Positions 33,085 to 41,575 of a stretch of DNA of 64,000 bases are shown in pieces (the stretch's first letter is position 1; each line of letters starts with the position of its first letter). The stretch is from contig OY744611.1 in the NCBI GenBank assembly GCA_963556255.1, positions 5,188,236 to 5,252,235 on the forward strand, in the 5' to 3' direction. Source of the stretch: Allolobophora icterica. Its lineage: Eukaryota; Annelida; Clitellata; Crassiclitellata; Lumbricidae. Under the pieces are notes generated by a model, which saw only the letters and a program-made list of their open reading frames with translations, was not told the DNA's origin and ran no database searches. The position numbers and the translations under genes are program-made.

Positions 33085-35030
33085 ATGCCTTGTTGCGCGG
33101 CTATAAACTGTTCTAATCAGCAGTTTAAAGGAGCACCACAGTCGTTTCATGTGTGAGTATGCCTATTTACTGATTATTTTAGTACTGAGTGAGCGGAGTT
33201 CTGATGAAAATGTAAATAAATTCAAGTTAATACGGACTTCAATCACGCGAAATACCCATAGGCCTATCGCTAACACGGGTTTGCGGCTAATTCCCGAAAC
33301 AGAACTTCGCCGGAAAGCTATTTTTACCCTATTCAGGATATTGGCCGGCTAATCCATAGTAGTTTTCAGTATTCGAACAAATGGCAGACAATTGTTTTCA
33401 GGAATTCAAACAATTTTGCTTATCCACCACTTTCGGGAATCGGGGATTCGGGAAGACCCCACTTACACGTCCCAAACATCATCCCAAACCATTGCATCAT
33501 GCACCTTTAAAGTTGCAAGTTTCGCATCTTAATCACAATTCCTCACCCAAAATTCTTATATAGATGTATAATAAATATTTGCAATTTGTACTAACGCATA
33601 TCTACTAATTGAAATTTGTGAATATGCTGAGTATATCAACAGATTTCCACATTCCCAGCCGGAACTGCTGAAACAGTGGGTGAACAATATGCATCGAGAA
33701 AGTTTTGCACCATCAAAGAAATCGGTCGTTTGCTCTGATCACTTTCAGCCAAGCTGCTTTGATCGAACTGGACAGACAGTCAGACTTCATCCTGGATCTG
33801 TGCCAACCATCTTTACCTTATCTGATCACCTTGTTAAGGTTTCTTTCCATACTGATTTTTCCTGCAACAACTTTTTACTTCATACCCATCTGTCAGCTAT
33901 TATTTATTTAAACTGGTGAACTGAGGATAATTTAATTAATTAATTAAAAAGTGACTGCAGCAAGTTGAGGCCACCATGAATAGACAGATGTCAGAATTGT
34001 GCACACCGTTAGTTAATATATTTATTGTTTTGTAAAGCTGTTGTTGATTTATGCTGCTATTATGAAATATAGACAATTATAAACATGGTAACATCGTTTT
34101 AGACCATGATAGTAGTTTGTATAAGTCAGCAAAGCACAGGACACCACTTAGACATCCCTTGATCCAAGTCCAGAGCCAGTCAAATATGTCAAATATGTAC
34201 TTTTACAAGGAACATTGGATTTATATAGTGCATAAATTCAGTCCCAGCCCATACCTGGCACCTGACGTGTTTACAGAGATGTGTCAAAAGCACAAGCACA
34301 TTCATTTCATTTTTTTGGTAACCATCCAGAGAAAAACGCAAGGATACAATAATACATAGCACAATAGTATGTTCTGGGTTAGGGCTACCTCTGAACAGCC
34401 TATCAACCACATGTATGTTTTCCATTATCAGCTGTATTCTTGATTTTATGTTGCTTGTTGCTGTGTTAGGTTGTGAAGTCTCGGAAACCCCCGAAAGAGC
34501 GATTGCAGCAAGTTGAGGCTGCCATGAATACACAGATGTCAGAACCGTGTGCACCGTTAACATCACCTACAGTTGTACTGCCTGAGAAGGATCACTCCTA
34601 TTCGATAAAAGATAGTCCAAGATCTCTGAAAAGGAAAATGGATGTTGTTGTTGATCGTGCTGTTGCAGTACAGAAGCGCTTAAAGTGCAGCAATGCCAAA
34701 GTTCAACGTCTCAGGCGCAGAGTCAAGTCGCTGTCAGAAATTGTGTCAGAATTGAGGAAGAATGACATGATCTCTTCTGGTTGTGAGAAATTACTTGAAA
34801 GCACTTTCACTGGAGTATCTCAGCTACTAATGAAACGGATCATGAATCAGAAGTCTGCTAGACCAACACGTTCATCCTATCCCGATGGTCTTAGATCTTT
34901 TGCATTGACACTAGCCTTCTACTCTCTGAAGGCATACAATTATGTGCGCCGTACATTTCACCTTGCACTCCCTCATCCAGCAACTCTTCGTCAATGGTAC
35001 CAAGGGGTAAATGGTACCCCCACTTTTTAG
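33085..35030 (+). CDS. Truncated THAP-domain (P/THAP9-type) transposase, spliced, no catalytic domain
   Basis: Three exons keep frame: 33085-33152 (donor GTGAGT), 33643-33838 (acceptor TCAACAG, donor AAG|GT) and 34470-35030 (acceptor TTAG), giving 274 residues. Exons 1 and 2 form a THAP zinc finger of C2CH type: CAAINC near the start, QWVNNM tryptophan, VVCSDH, and the closing SVPTIF. Exon 3 gives a basic, probably coiled-coil stretch (KVQRLRRRVKSLSEIVSELR) and the start of the P-type transposase domain (LRSFALTL, AYNYVRR, HPATLRQWY), then stops at 35030. Full P/THAP9 transposases run several hundred residues further through an RNase H-like domain. That is absent, and the end coincides with a dispersed repeat fragment. 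It could act only as a DNA-binding or repressor-like protein, if expressed. Confidence 0.75.
33953..34012 (+). repeat. Partial duplicate of the THAP gene exon 3 start
   Basis: GCAGCAAGTTGAGGC.. and ATGAATA.ACAGATGTCAGAA recur at 34504-34560 inside exon 3. The upstream copy lies in the second intron and ends in a stop, so it looks like a leftover tandem duplication. Confidence 0.8.
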
Positions 35031-35050
35031 ACCAAAGTTACGCCCATGAG
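35010..35050. repeat. Dispersed repeat fragment ending the THAP ORF
   Basis: CCCACTTTTTAGACCAAAGT then TACGCCC is the inverted match of the tandem unit at 20465-20490. The THAP reading frame runs into it and stops at 35028-35030. Confidence 0.8.
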
Positions 35051-36458
35051 TTTAGTAAATATACATCAAAACAGAAATTATTGTGTATATTTTATATGTA
35101 GCTTCATGGGCTAGAGAACTGGGTGTCTGTCTTGCAAAAGGTCCAGGAGGCAGGAGAGAGGTTGTTGCAGGAGGTAAGTAAGGTCTGAAAGGGGAATGAC
35201 AAAGTGTCCTTGGCTCTGACGGTGATCTCGACTATGATGGGCTGTAGAGTAGTTAGGATGCGTGTAGCTGGAGCGTCTGATATAGGAGTCCAAAGTTGCC
35301 AAATGACTTGTCACTGCCGTGATGTGATGTAATGGTAGGTGGTGGTGGTCATACCAGTCATCATTGCGCGGGAATGAGGAGGTGTAGGTCGTCGTCTGAG
35401 GTGGTGCTGACGGTCTGGAAGGATACGAAGTATTCGGCCTGGTCTGTGTCCTAGGGCAGGGAGAAAGACTTTTCTCCAGTGGCGCCATCTGTGGGGAGGG
35501 TGAAGTCAGACCCTTCGGAGGGAGGTGGATTATGTGCCTTTAAGAGATATCCCGAAGCAAACGAGGCATTATTTTAAATCATTCCATATATTACGTACGC
35601 AAAAATTCAGGAAAATTGGACTCTCCCTGTTCGCACACGTATTTTTTTCTACCACCCCACCTGGGTACGTACGGTTGACGCACCCCCCCCCCACCAAGAC
35701 AGCTGCAGAATGTGTCAGTACCACAGGTCCAGGCTGCAGCGACTGTCTGCACTTTAGGCCAGATTGAAGGATGAGTAATCCATGGACTCACTGCTGAGTT
35801 GTGTGATAGTTTAGTAATAGCGTTCAGAGGTAAGGTGGCATACAAATGACACCTCTCCCACAATCCTACTTCCTCTGGTAGTACCGGATAGCTGGAAAGA
35901 CTGAACTATAGCTCATTTGAAGGCCAATCAACTCGAAGGCCCCGTTTCCTATGCGTACGTACATTATCAGTAGACCCCAACCCCTCCCCCCATTCGCAAG
36001 CGTACGCAACACATGCATTTCGGTTACCCCCCTCTCCCTCCATGCGTACGTAATATATGGACATAACCCCGCATAATGCGTACGTACATTTTCCGCTGAC
36101 CCCACGCTTGCATACCTGACCCCTCTACCTCTATGCGTTATGCTGTGCGTAGGCTACGTACTATATGGACGCCCCTTGGTCCTTTACTAAAGAATTGTTG
36201 CTAAACAACACATACTAATTTGTACTAGTCGTAGTAAGACGACTGAACATCAATTAACGGTTGCTTAGCTTGCATTGAATTTGAATGTGGAAATGCTCTT
36301 TACTTGAAGGTCTTAGTCGAAACTTTATTACAGGTATGAAACGCACAGCTAATAGAATAAGAGTAGGAAGATGGCGGAAAGGCCTGTTCGCCGACCGCGC
36401 CGATTCGTGCAGAACGAATAGGCTAAGCTCAATCCAGGTCTAAATATAGATATCGATG
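35051..36458. other. Right part of P-like element, non-coding, TGCGTACGTA-rich
   Basis: GCGTACGTA or close variants occur at least six times between 35590 and 36170, several next to AATATATGGAC or ACATT. A 125-codon minus-strand open stretch (35111-35488) is rich in H, S, T and P and matches nothing I know. The right TIR is at 36424-36458. Confidence 0.6.
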
Positions 36459-36570
36459 CGTTAGTCTGGTAGGAAATTTCTAAAAGTATTCATCATCATA
36501 AGTAGTAGTAAATTGAGGCATCTAGCACAACCACGTTCATGATGGAACACAATTGGAAATCCGAATCATC

Positions 36571-37267
36571 TTATTCTTGTGTGTGGAAAAGACGTCTTTG
36601 TCTAGAGAATCGATCGATGACTATGACGTCGTTTACTTTTACCTGAATAGAGGGCTTAGCTCCGATATATATATTATCGATTCGAATATCGCAAACGACT
36701 TTATAACGCGTATTTATGAGAGTTTCAGGATCGATCGGTTCATCGTCTAATTCGTAAAATCCTGTAATTATCTTAGGCGGGACATCTGGATTTCTTGATT
36801 TTTCATAGGCAGTTAAAAGTCTCGGATATAGAGTAGGGGGTATATCGGGAAGGATTTTACCTTTATCTTTCTTTCTGTAAAAAATATCCATTTGATCAAC
36901 ATCCGCATCCATTTTGTATTTATTAACCGCGTCTTTCACAGCGGATTTTTTAAGATGTTCTTTTACTAGTTTTAGACACGATTCGAAAATTTCAATCGTC
37001 TTCGCTTCGTCTTCGTTCCCACCTACCATTCTATCGTACATGGTTAATGGTAAAGAATACGAGTCTAAGAGACCCGTTTGTGAAGATTTATTTTCTTGAA
37101 TCCCATAGGAATACAGGAGTTTTTATAGATATTTTATCGATTGTCCCGTCTTCGTATTTGTACTTTAGAAATATGCGTTGAAATTTAATTTCAGCTGGAG
37201 TAGTCATTTTTGTAACGTCTTCGAAAATAACATTATTAATATCAAAGTTTTTCCATGTGATTGCCAT
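36571..37267 (-). pseudogene. Conserved Polinton protein with YGIQENK motif, frameshifted
   Basis: The gene starts at ATG 37265-37267 (MAITWKNFDINN..). The first frame ends at 37088 after 59 codons. A second frame, open from about 37126 (after TAA) to 36571, carries YSYGIQENK, TGLLDSYSLPLT, MYDRM and then the lysine-rich C-terminal part. The two frames overlap between about 37088 and 37126, and the protein sense passes from one to the other there, so a single-base indel splits the gene. The second Polinton copy has the same break. I recognise the motif as a conserved protein of Polintons and related large DNA viruses; its function is not known to me. It lies in the minus-strand block with integrase and PLA2. 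Confidence 0.7.
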
Positions 37268-37332
37268 AGTATCTCTTTTTATTATACGAATATTATTTCC
37301 TTAAATCGTAATAACATTTCTGAATAATCGTT

Positions 37333-38295
37333 TCACAACGACATCAAGTTATCGTTATCTACCCACGAATTAAAAGACTCATCATAACCGAGCCATTTAA
37401 CGAGAGATTTCTTTCCGCGTCTTCTGATGATCTTTTCGATCCTAAATATTTCTTGGGTAGTCTTCTGTAGCTCTTGTTCATAGAATGAGCCTTGGATTTC
37501 CTCATCGTTAGAATCAGTAATCTTATAAGATGGTGGATCCGTGTATTGAACCCGAGATACTACAAAAGTCTCCTCCGTCCATCTAGGGAGATATCCTTTA
37601 GTAAAGATATTCCTCTTTTTAGTTATTCTGACTTTATCTCCAATCGAGAATCTAGGCGTGATAGGCTGTGAGACCTCTTCACCGTACAAGTTCATCCATA
37701 CAGTCTTTTCATTCGCTTTCATACTAGCCTTAGCGGGTGTCATTTTAATGGAAGAATGTCTCGTATTGTTGTAATTACTAACCATTTCGTCTAATATATC
37801 GATATATCTTCTCGTCGAATTAGCTGTAAAGTACTTAAACATTTTATCTTTCATCGTCCTGTTCCATCTCTCGACTACGCAAGATTTTTCTTCATTCTCT
37901 GTGGAGTAAAGCTCGAGCAAATTCTTTACGTCTTTATTATAAAATTCTTTCCCCTTATCAACCCATAATTTAACAGGCTTTCGACCGCTCCCGAGTATCT
38001 TCATGAAGCCGCTAGCCGTAGATTTCCCACTCTTATCATTCAATGGCACGATCCAGCCGTACTTGGAAAAAACGTCTATAACGGTTAATAGGTATTTCAC
38101 ACCACCGTTATCTTTAGCGAAAGCCTGCGTATCGACTAAATCGGCAGCCCATGTCTCGTCTATCCCGCTAACGTACACTTTTCTCTTTCTAAAATGCCTT
38201 ACTACTGGTTTATGTAATTCATCCGCGAGCTCGTCGGTCCATTTCGGATCGGGTTGTAATTTTATGCTTTTTTTAAACCTAACCCGAGACTTACT
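37333..38295 (-). CDS. Polinton integrase (rve fold) with C-terminal chromodomain
   Basis: This is a DDE integrase that joins element ends to host DNA in the nucleus. From codon 38178 (GTG) the core reads WAADLVD (first D), KLWVDKGKEF (second D) and VVERWNRT (catalytic E), then a basic tail (GDKVRITKKRN) and a chromodomain-like end (IFRIEKIIRR, VKWLGYDESFNSWV). No ATG exists in the frame; it is open back to 38295, where it overlaps the end of the PLA2-like gene in the -1 frame. The sequence TTTAAAA at the overlap suggests expression as a fusion by -1 frameshifting, or an indel. Only 28 residues separate the second D from E, about five fewer than usual in this family, so activity is doubtful. 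No HHCC zinc finger is seen. Confidence 0.88.
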   Translation of the reverse strand, partial: SKSRVRFKKSIKLQPDPKWTDELADELHKPVVRHFRKRKVYVSGIDETWAADLVDTQAFAKDNGGVKYLLTVIDVFSKYGWIVPLNDKSGKSTASGFMKILGSGRKPVKLWVDKGKEFYNKDVKNLLELYSTENEEKSCVVERWNRTMKDKMFKYFTANSTRRYIDILDEMVSNYNNTRHSSIKMTPAKASMKANEKTVWMNLYGEEVSQPITPRFSIGDKVRITKKRNIFTKGYLPRWTEETFVVSRVQYTDPPSYKITDSNDEEIQGSFYEQELQKTTQEIFRIEKIIRRRGKKSLVKWLGYDESFNSWVDNDNLMSL

Positions 38296-38783
38296 TTAGT
38301 AGATAATACAGGCTTGACTATGGCCCTCTCTATACGTTCCCGCAGGCTAGGAGTATGAATATTATTCAAATCATTAATCATCGCTCTATCGGCAACATTC
38401 CTAGAAACCGTATCAGTGTGTCGATCGTAAGCCAAGTCGTGGTAATAAGCCGCGTTATCTACTCTGTTGATTGGGGTACTCCAATCTTTAGGAGTGCCAT
38501 CGGGATTCAGTCTCAAATCCAACCTAGTCCCAGGCCCCGTAAACTGATGACCTGGTAAATGCATCTCACCAGGATATTTAGCCCAAGGTAATTTCACGTT
38601 TCTAGTAACCGAATTCAACGAACCGACTACATCTCCACCTTTCGCAGCGGCTCCTTTCACGAATTGAGTTTTTGTTTTCCCGCATATAACGCACACGCCT
38701 CTTAGCATGGGTCTCCCATTCTTAGTCACGACGTCTTGTATATCTTTAGTTTCGGTCTGTCTTTTACACTTTACGCAATACAT
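38262..38783 (-). CDS. Zinc-ribbon / phospholipase A2-like protein (parvovirus VP1-type PLA2)
   Basis: 173 residues. An N-terminal zinc ribbon has CVKC (3-6) and CVIC (31-34). After a linker comes a PLA2-like domain: the calcium-loop motif FTGPGTRLD (81-89) and the catalytic pair HD at 115-116 within YYHDLAY, followed by ADRAM. Such domains in parvoviruses breach endosomal membranes during entry; the same role in Polintons is inferred. It starts at ATG 38783, only 35 bp from the divergent ATPase gene. It ends at TAA 38262-38264, immediately after a slippery-like T TTA AAA, with integrase continuing in the -1 frame. In relatives the two parts are often one polypeptide, by my recollection of the family. 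Confidence 0.85.
   Translation of the reverse strand: MYCVKCKRQTETKDIQDVVTKNGRPMLRGVCVICGKTKTQFVKGAAAKGGDVVGSLNSVTRNVKLPWAKYPGEMHLPGHQFTGPGTRLDLRLNPDGTPKDWSTPINRVDNAAYYHDLAYDRHTDTVSRNVADRAMINDLNNIHTPSLRERIERAIVKPVLSTKVSLGLGLKKA
38266..38277 (-). promoter_or_regulatory. Possible -1 ribosomal frameshift site between PLA2-like ORF and integrase
   Basis: In the PLA2 frame the codons read GGT TTA AAA AAA GCA TAA. The heptamer T TTA AAA has the X XXY YYZ form used for -1 frameshifting and lies two codons before the stop codon. Shifting -1 enters the integrase frame. Downstream, ATCCG and CGGAT could pair around CGAGCTCG. An ordinary one-base indel in the A7 run is the alternative. Confidence 0.45.
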
Positions 38784-38818
38784 TATCGATTTTAATATAG
38801 AACTTTTATATATTTAAA
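38784..38818. promoter_or_regulatory. Compact divergent promoter region
   Basis: Only 35 bp separate the ATG codons of the PLA2-like gene (minus) and the ATPase (plus). The interval is almost pure AT, with TATATATTTAAA next to the ATPase start and TATTAAAAT on the other strand. Confidence 0.55.
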
Positions 38819-39607
38819 ATGGAAGTGACAGACTTAACGTGGAACGATTTACAGTCGAAAAGATTTAATAACAACCTATTACCTAAAAGTATAAGAGGTG
38901 TAATAGTAGGAAAATCGGGTTGCGGTAAGACGACGTTATTGTTAAACTTACTTTTGAGGCCCGGATGGCTCGACTATGACAACTTACAAGTATTCGGTAA
39001 ATCTCTATTTCAACCGGAGTATAAAATTCTTAAGAAAGCGTTCGAAGAAAAATTACCGAAAGAAGATATCATCGGACTGTTTAACATTCGAGACGAGATA
39101 ATGGGGTCTAATACTTCTCCGGCGTGCGTTGTTGAAGAGATAGCGAAAAATGGAAGTGACAAGTCGGATATCGAATGCAGCTTTTACGAATCCGCGAACG
39201 ATGTACCGGATCCGAGAGAGTTGAGCCGTGAAAAGAACAACTTGATGATTTTTGACGATTTACAGTTAGAAAAGCAGAACAAATGCGAAACGTATTATAT
39301 CAGAGGCAGGCATAGTAACGTGGATTCTTTGTACCTCGCGCAAAATTATTTTAAATTGCCTAGACAGACTATCAGAGAGAATGCAAACTTTATTTGCTTA
39401 TTTCCCCAAGACATGAAGAATGTTTCTCATATCTATAGCGACCATGTAAGTACAGACATGCCTAAAGAGGAATTCGTAACCCTATGCGAGGAGACGTGGA
39501 AACAACCGCATCAATTCGTAGTGATCGACTTAACGAGTAAAAAGAGCAGTGGTAAATACCGTCGCGGATTGGATGAATTTTACATTCCAAATTCTGAATT
39601 AAAATAA
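38819..39607 (+). CDS. FtsK/HerA-type genome-packaging ATPase
   Basis: 262 residues. Walker A is GKSGCGKTT (31-39) and Walker B is LMIFDD (142-147). This is the A32-like packaging ATPase found in Polintons and large DNA viruses, which pumps the genome into preformed capsids using ATP. An arginine-rich region (RGRHSN) follows Walker B, in the place of the sensor/arginine-finger region. Length is normal for Polinton ATPases. It is the first gene of the plus-strand virion block and precedes the penton gene by 18 bp. No lesion is seen; copy 2 is identical. Confidence 0.92.
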   Translation: MEVTDLTWNDLQSKRFNNNLLPKSIRGVIVGKSGCGKTTLLLNLLLRPGWLDYDNLQVFGKSLFQPEYKILKKAFEEKLPKEDIIGLFNIRDEIMGSNTSPACVVEEIAKNGSDKSDIECSFYESANDVPDPRELSREKNNLMIFDDLQLEKQNKCETYYIRGRHSNVDSLYLAQNYFKLPRQTIRENANFICLFPQDMKNVSHIYSDHVSTDMPKEEFVTLCEETWKQPHQFVVIDLTSKKSSGKYRRGLDEFYIPNSELK

Positions 39608-39625
39608 TATAATATACTAGTAAAA

Positions 39626-40426
39626 ATGGAAGGCCTTCTCGTGAAGATAGTGACGAACACAGCACAGACTGCGAGTAACACGGAACCGAAATCATCGTTT
39701 TTCATTTTGGTGGACAACGAAAAGACAAGAACCGCACGAATTATAACGAAAAACAATCCCATAATCGAACTAGACAAAACCAAAAAGTATGAAATGGCTC
39801 TAGTCGATCTGTATACTTACTACGTGTTCCCGAATATAGACGCGACCAACGACAACTTCAGGTATTCGCCGGACAATGGTGCGACGTGGTTTGACGTAGA
39901 TATTCCGGAAGGGTCCTACGAACTCGAGGATATAAACGACTATGTGAAGAAAATCATGAAAGAGAACGGCCATTACGATGTGGGAAACGAAGAATATCGT
40001 ATTACGTTAGAACTGAACACCAATACGTTGAAGGCGGTGCTAAATATTGCGCCTAATTATAGGGTTGATTTCACACCAGCCAACTCGATCAGAACGGTCC
40101 TTGGTTTCGGTCCTGGGATATATACGGAGGGCTATATCGAATCGGAAAACATCGTGAACATAATGAACGTAGACAGTTTTAGAGTAACTAGCGATATAAT
40201 CGGGGGTTCGTACTCGAATGGATCAACGACGAACGTCATATATTCGTTTTTTCCTAGCGTTGGACCGGGTTATAAGGTCATCCAAGTCCCGGCTAATTTA
40301 ATTTATCTTCCCGTTACGACGCATAAGATTTCATCGATGGAAACGAGACTTACCGACCAAAACGGAAAACTAATTAACATTAGAGGGGAAGCGATGTCGA
40401 TTAGGTTTCATATTAGAGAAGTGTGA
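39626..40426 (+). CDS. Penton-like minor capsid protein
   Basis: 266 residues, with the layout of the conserved Polinton minor capsid (penton) protein: YEMALVDLYTYY near residue 55, RYSPDNGATW, IPEGSYELEDIN, SIRTVLGFGPGIY, SENIVNI, IYSFFP..GPGYK, LIYLPVT and a C-terminal RGEAMSIRFHIRE. Family members are predicted single jelly-roll proteins that occupy the capsid vertices. The position between ATPase and the small virion genes is the usual one. The start is the first ATG after an AT-rich 18-bp gap (AATATACTAGTAAAAATG). No lesion is visible. Confidence 0.85.
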   Translation: MEGLLVKIVTNTAQTASNTEPKSSFFILVDNEKTRTARIITKNNPIIELDKTKKYEMALVDLYTYYVFPNIDATNDNFRYSPDNGATWFDVDIPEGSYELEDINDYVKKIMKENGHYDVGNEEYRITLELNTNTLKAVLNIAPNYRVDFTPANSIRTVLGFGPGIYTEGYIESENIVNIMNVDSFRVTSDIIGGSYSNGSTTNVIYSFFPSVGPGYKVIQVPANLIYLPVTTHKISSMETRLTDQNGKLINIRGEAMSIRFHIREV

Positions 40427-40460
40427 AGATTATTAAAACTTTATCTTAGTTATATATAAA

Positions 40461-41087
40461 ATGACTCAGTACACGAACGTACGCGTTAATATTTCGGACG
40501 GGCAAAAAATCAAGATTAAACGAGCGCTCGAAGCGGGAAGCGATAGCATTAGTATTAGACTATCTCACGATGATCTAGAGGGAGACCACGTTTTAGCTCT
40601 TGCGAAAGCGCAATTTAACAAAACCGCGAAAGCTTGCCAAGACGGAAAGGGCGTGACGATCAAAATGAGTAAAACGCAGTTAGTTCACAACGCGAAAGTT
40701 GAAGGAGGATTCATCGGAGCTATTCTACCATTTCTAGCTACGGCGGGGAAATTCCTTCTTTCCAAAGCGCTACCTAGTCTCGCGATGGGAGCTCTAGGCG
40801 GTCTGGGTTCCGCGGCTACTTCGAAAATTATCGATAAAGTAAGCGGCTCGGGAGTAGTGTACGTTAATAGAGACGGCCTGGCTTGTAAAGTAAGACCGGA
40901 CGGAAATGGGCTGTATCTGTCTCCGTGGTCGAAAGGGAGTTCGGTGGGATCGGGATTGTATATGAAAACGGGTAGCGGGTTGTATATGAAAACAGGTAGC
41001 GGGTTGTATATGAAAACAGGTAGCGGGTTTTTACTAGGACCTAATTCACCTTTCCAAAATATTCCGATTCTCGGTATGTTGCTTTAA
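40461..41087 (+). CDS. Small virion-type protein with hydrophobic segment and GSGLYMKT repeats
   Basis: 208 residues. The N-terminal domain (TNVRVNISDGQKIKIKRALE, KMSKTQLVHN) is followed by a glycine/alanine-rich hydrophobic stretch (FIGAILPFLATAGKFLL to LGGLGSA, about 83-120), a CKVRPDGNGLYLSPW block, three GSGLYMKT repeats and a conserved end GPNSPFQNIPILGMLL. I recognise it as a recurrent Polinton protein of the capsid cluster. A membrane-active or core role like adenovirus pVI/pX is inference from the hydrophobic segment. The start follows TATATATAAAATG. A truncated duplicate lies just downstream (41225-41553). Confidence 0.7.
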   Translation: MTQYTNVRVNISDGQKIKIKRALEAGSDSISIRLSHDDLEGDHVLALAKAQFNKTAKACQDGKGVTIKMSKTQLVHNAKVEGGFIGAILPFLATAGKFLLSKALPSLAMGALGGLGSAATSKIIDKVSGSGVVYVNRDGLACKVRPDGNGLYLSPWSKGSSVGSGLYMKTGSGLYMKTGSGLYMKTGSGFLLGPNSPFQNIPILGMLL

Positions 41088-41107
41088 AAAATCCTTGTAT
41101 AAATAAA

Positions 41108-41224
41108 ATGTCAGGATTCAACAGACCTATCCATAAATTTATAACGAGACCCACTCGTCAGATCGAAGTTAGAACCCAACCGAAAGAGGTGCGTTGGACG
41201 TTGAAGCGAGTGACGCATACACCC
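41108..41224 (+). pseudogene. Truncated duplicate of the start of the 41576 gene
   Basis: It begins with ATG after TGTATAAATAAA and reads MSGFNRPIHKFITRPTRQIE and on for 39 codons, a near copy of the start of the gene at 41576. At 41225 the sequence switches abruptly to the middle of the GSGLYMKT gene. Confidence 0.85.
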
Positions 41225-41553
41225 TTTCTAGCTACGGCGGGGAAATTTCTTCTTGGTAACGTACTGGTTTAGCACAAGGCGCTTTAAGCGGATTAGGTTC
41301 CGCGGCTACTTCGAAACTTGTAGATAAAATAAGCGGCTCGGGAGTAGTGTACGTTAATAAAGGCGGCCTGGCTTGTAAAGTAATACCGGAGGGAAATGGG
41401 TTGTATCTATCGCCGTGGTCGAAAGGCAGTTCGGTGGGAACGGGATTGTATATGAAAACGGGTAGCGGGTTGTATATGAAAACGGGTAGCGGACTTCTAT
41501 TCGGCCCTAATTCACCTTTCCGAGATATTCCGATTCTCGGTATGTTGCTTTAA
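41225..41553 (+). pseudogene. Truncated duplicate of the C-terminal half of the GSGLYMKT gene
   Basis: It starts at the counterpart of 40731 (TTTCTAGCTACGGCGGGGAA) and ends like the parent with NSPFRDIPILGMLL. An in-frame TAG and small deletions lie near 41270. It has two GSGLYMKT units instead of three and no ATG of its own. Confidence 0.85.
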
Positions 41554-41575
41554 AAATAATCCTCGTATAAATAAA

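Larger units (their letters stand above)
32981..36458 (+). mobile_element. P-element-superfamily transposon nested in the Polinton, TSD CGTTAGTC
   Basis: The 3,478-bp insertion has terminal inverted repeats of about 31-35 bp: CATCGATATCTATATTTAGA at 32981, and the complement ending ATAGATATCGATG at 36458. Two mismatches are seen in the first 34 bp. CGTTAGTC flanks both sides (32973-32980, 36459-36466). The TIR length, the CA start, the 8-bp TSD and a THAP-domain gene all fit the P superfamily. The transposase is truncated, so it is non-autonomous. The right-hand 1.4 kb (35.05-36.46 kb) has no recognisable transposase sequence and is rich in TGCGTACGTA words. Confidence 0.92.

Noticed and set aside
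35111..35488. 125-codon minus-strand ORF in the P-like element
   Set aside because: Composition is low-complexity (H, S, T, P) and no motif is visible; may be repeat-derived.
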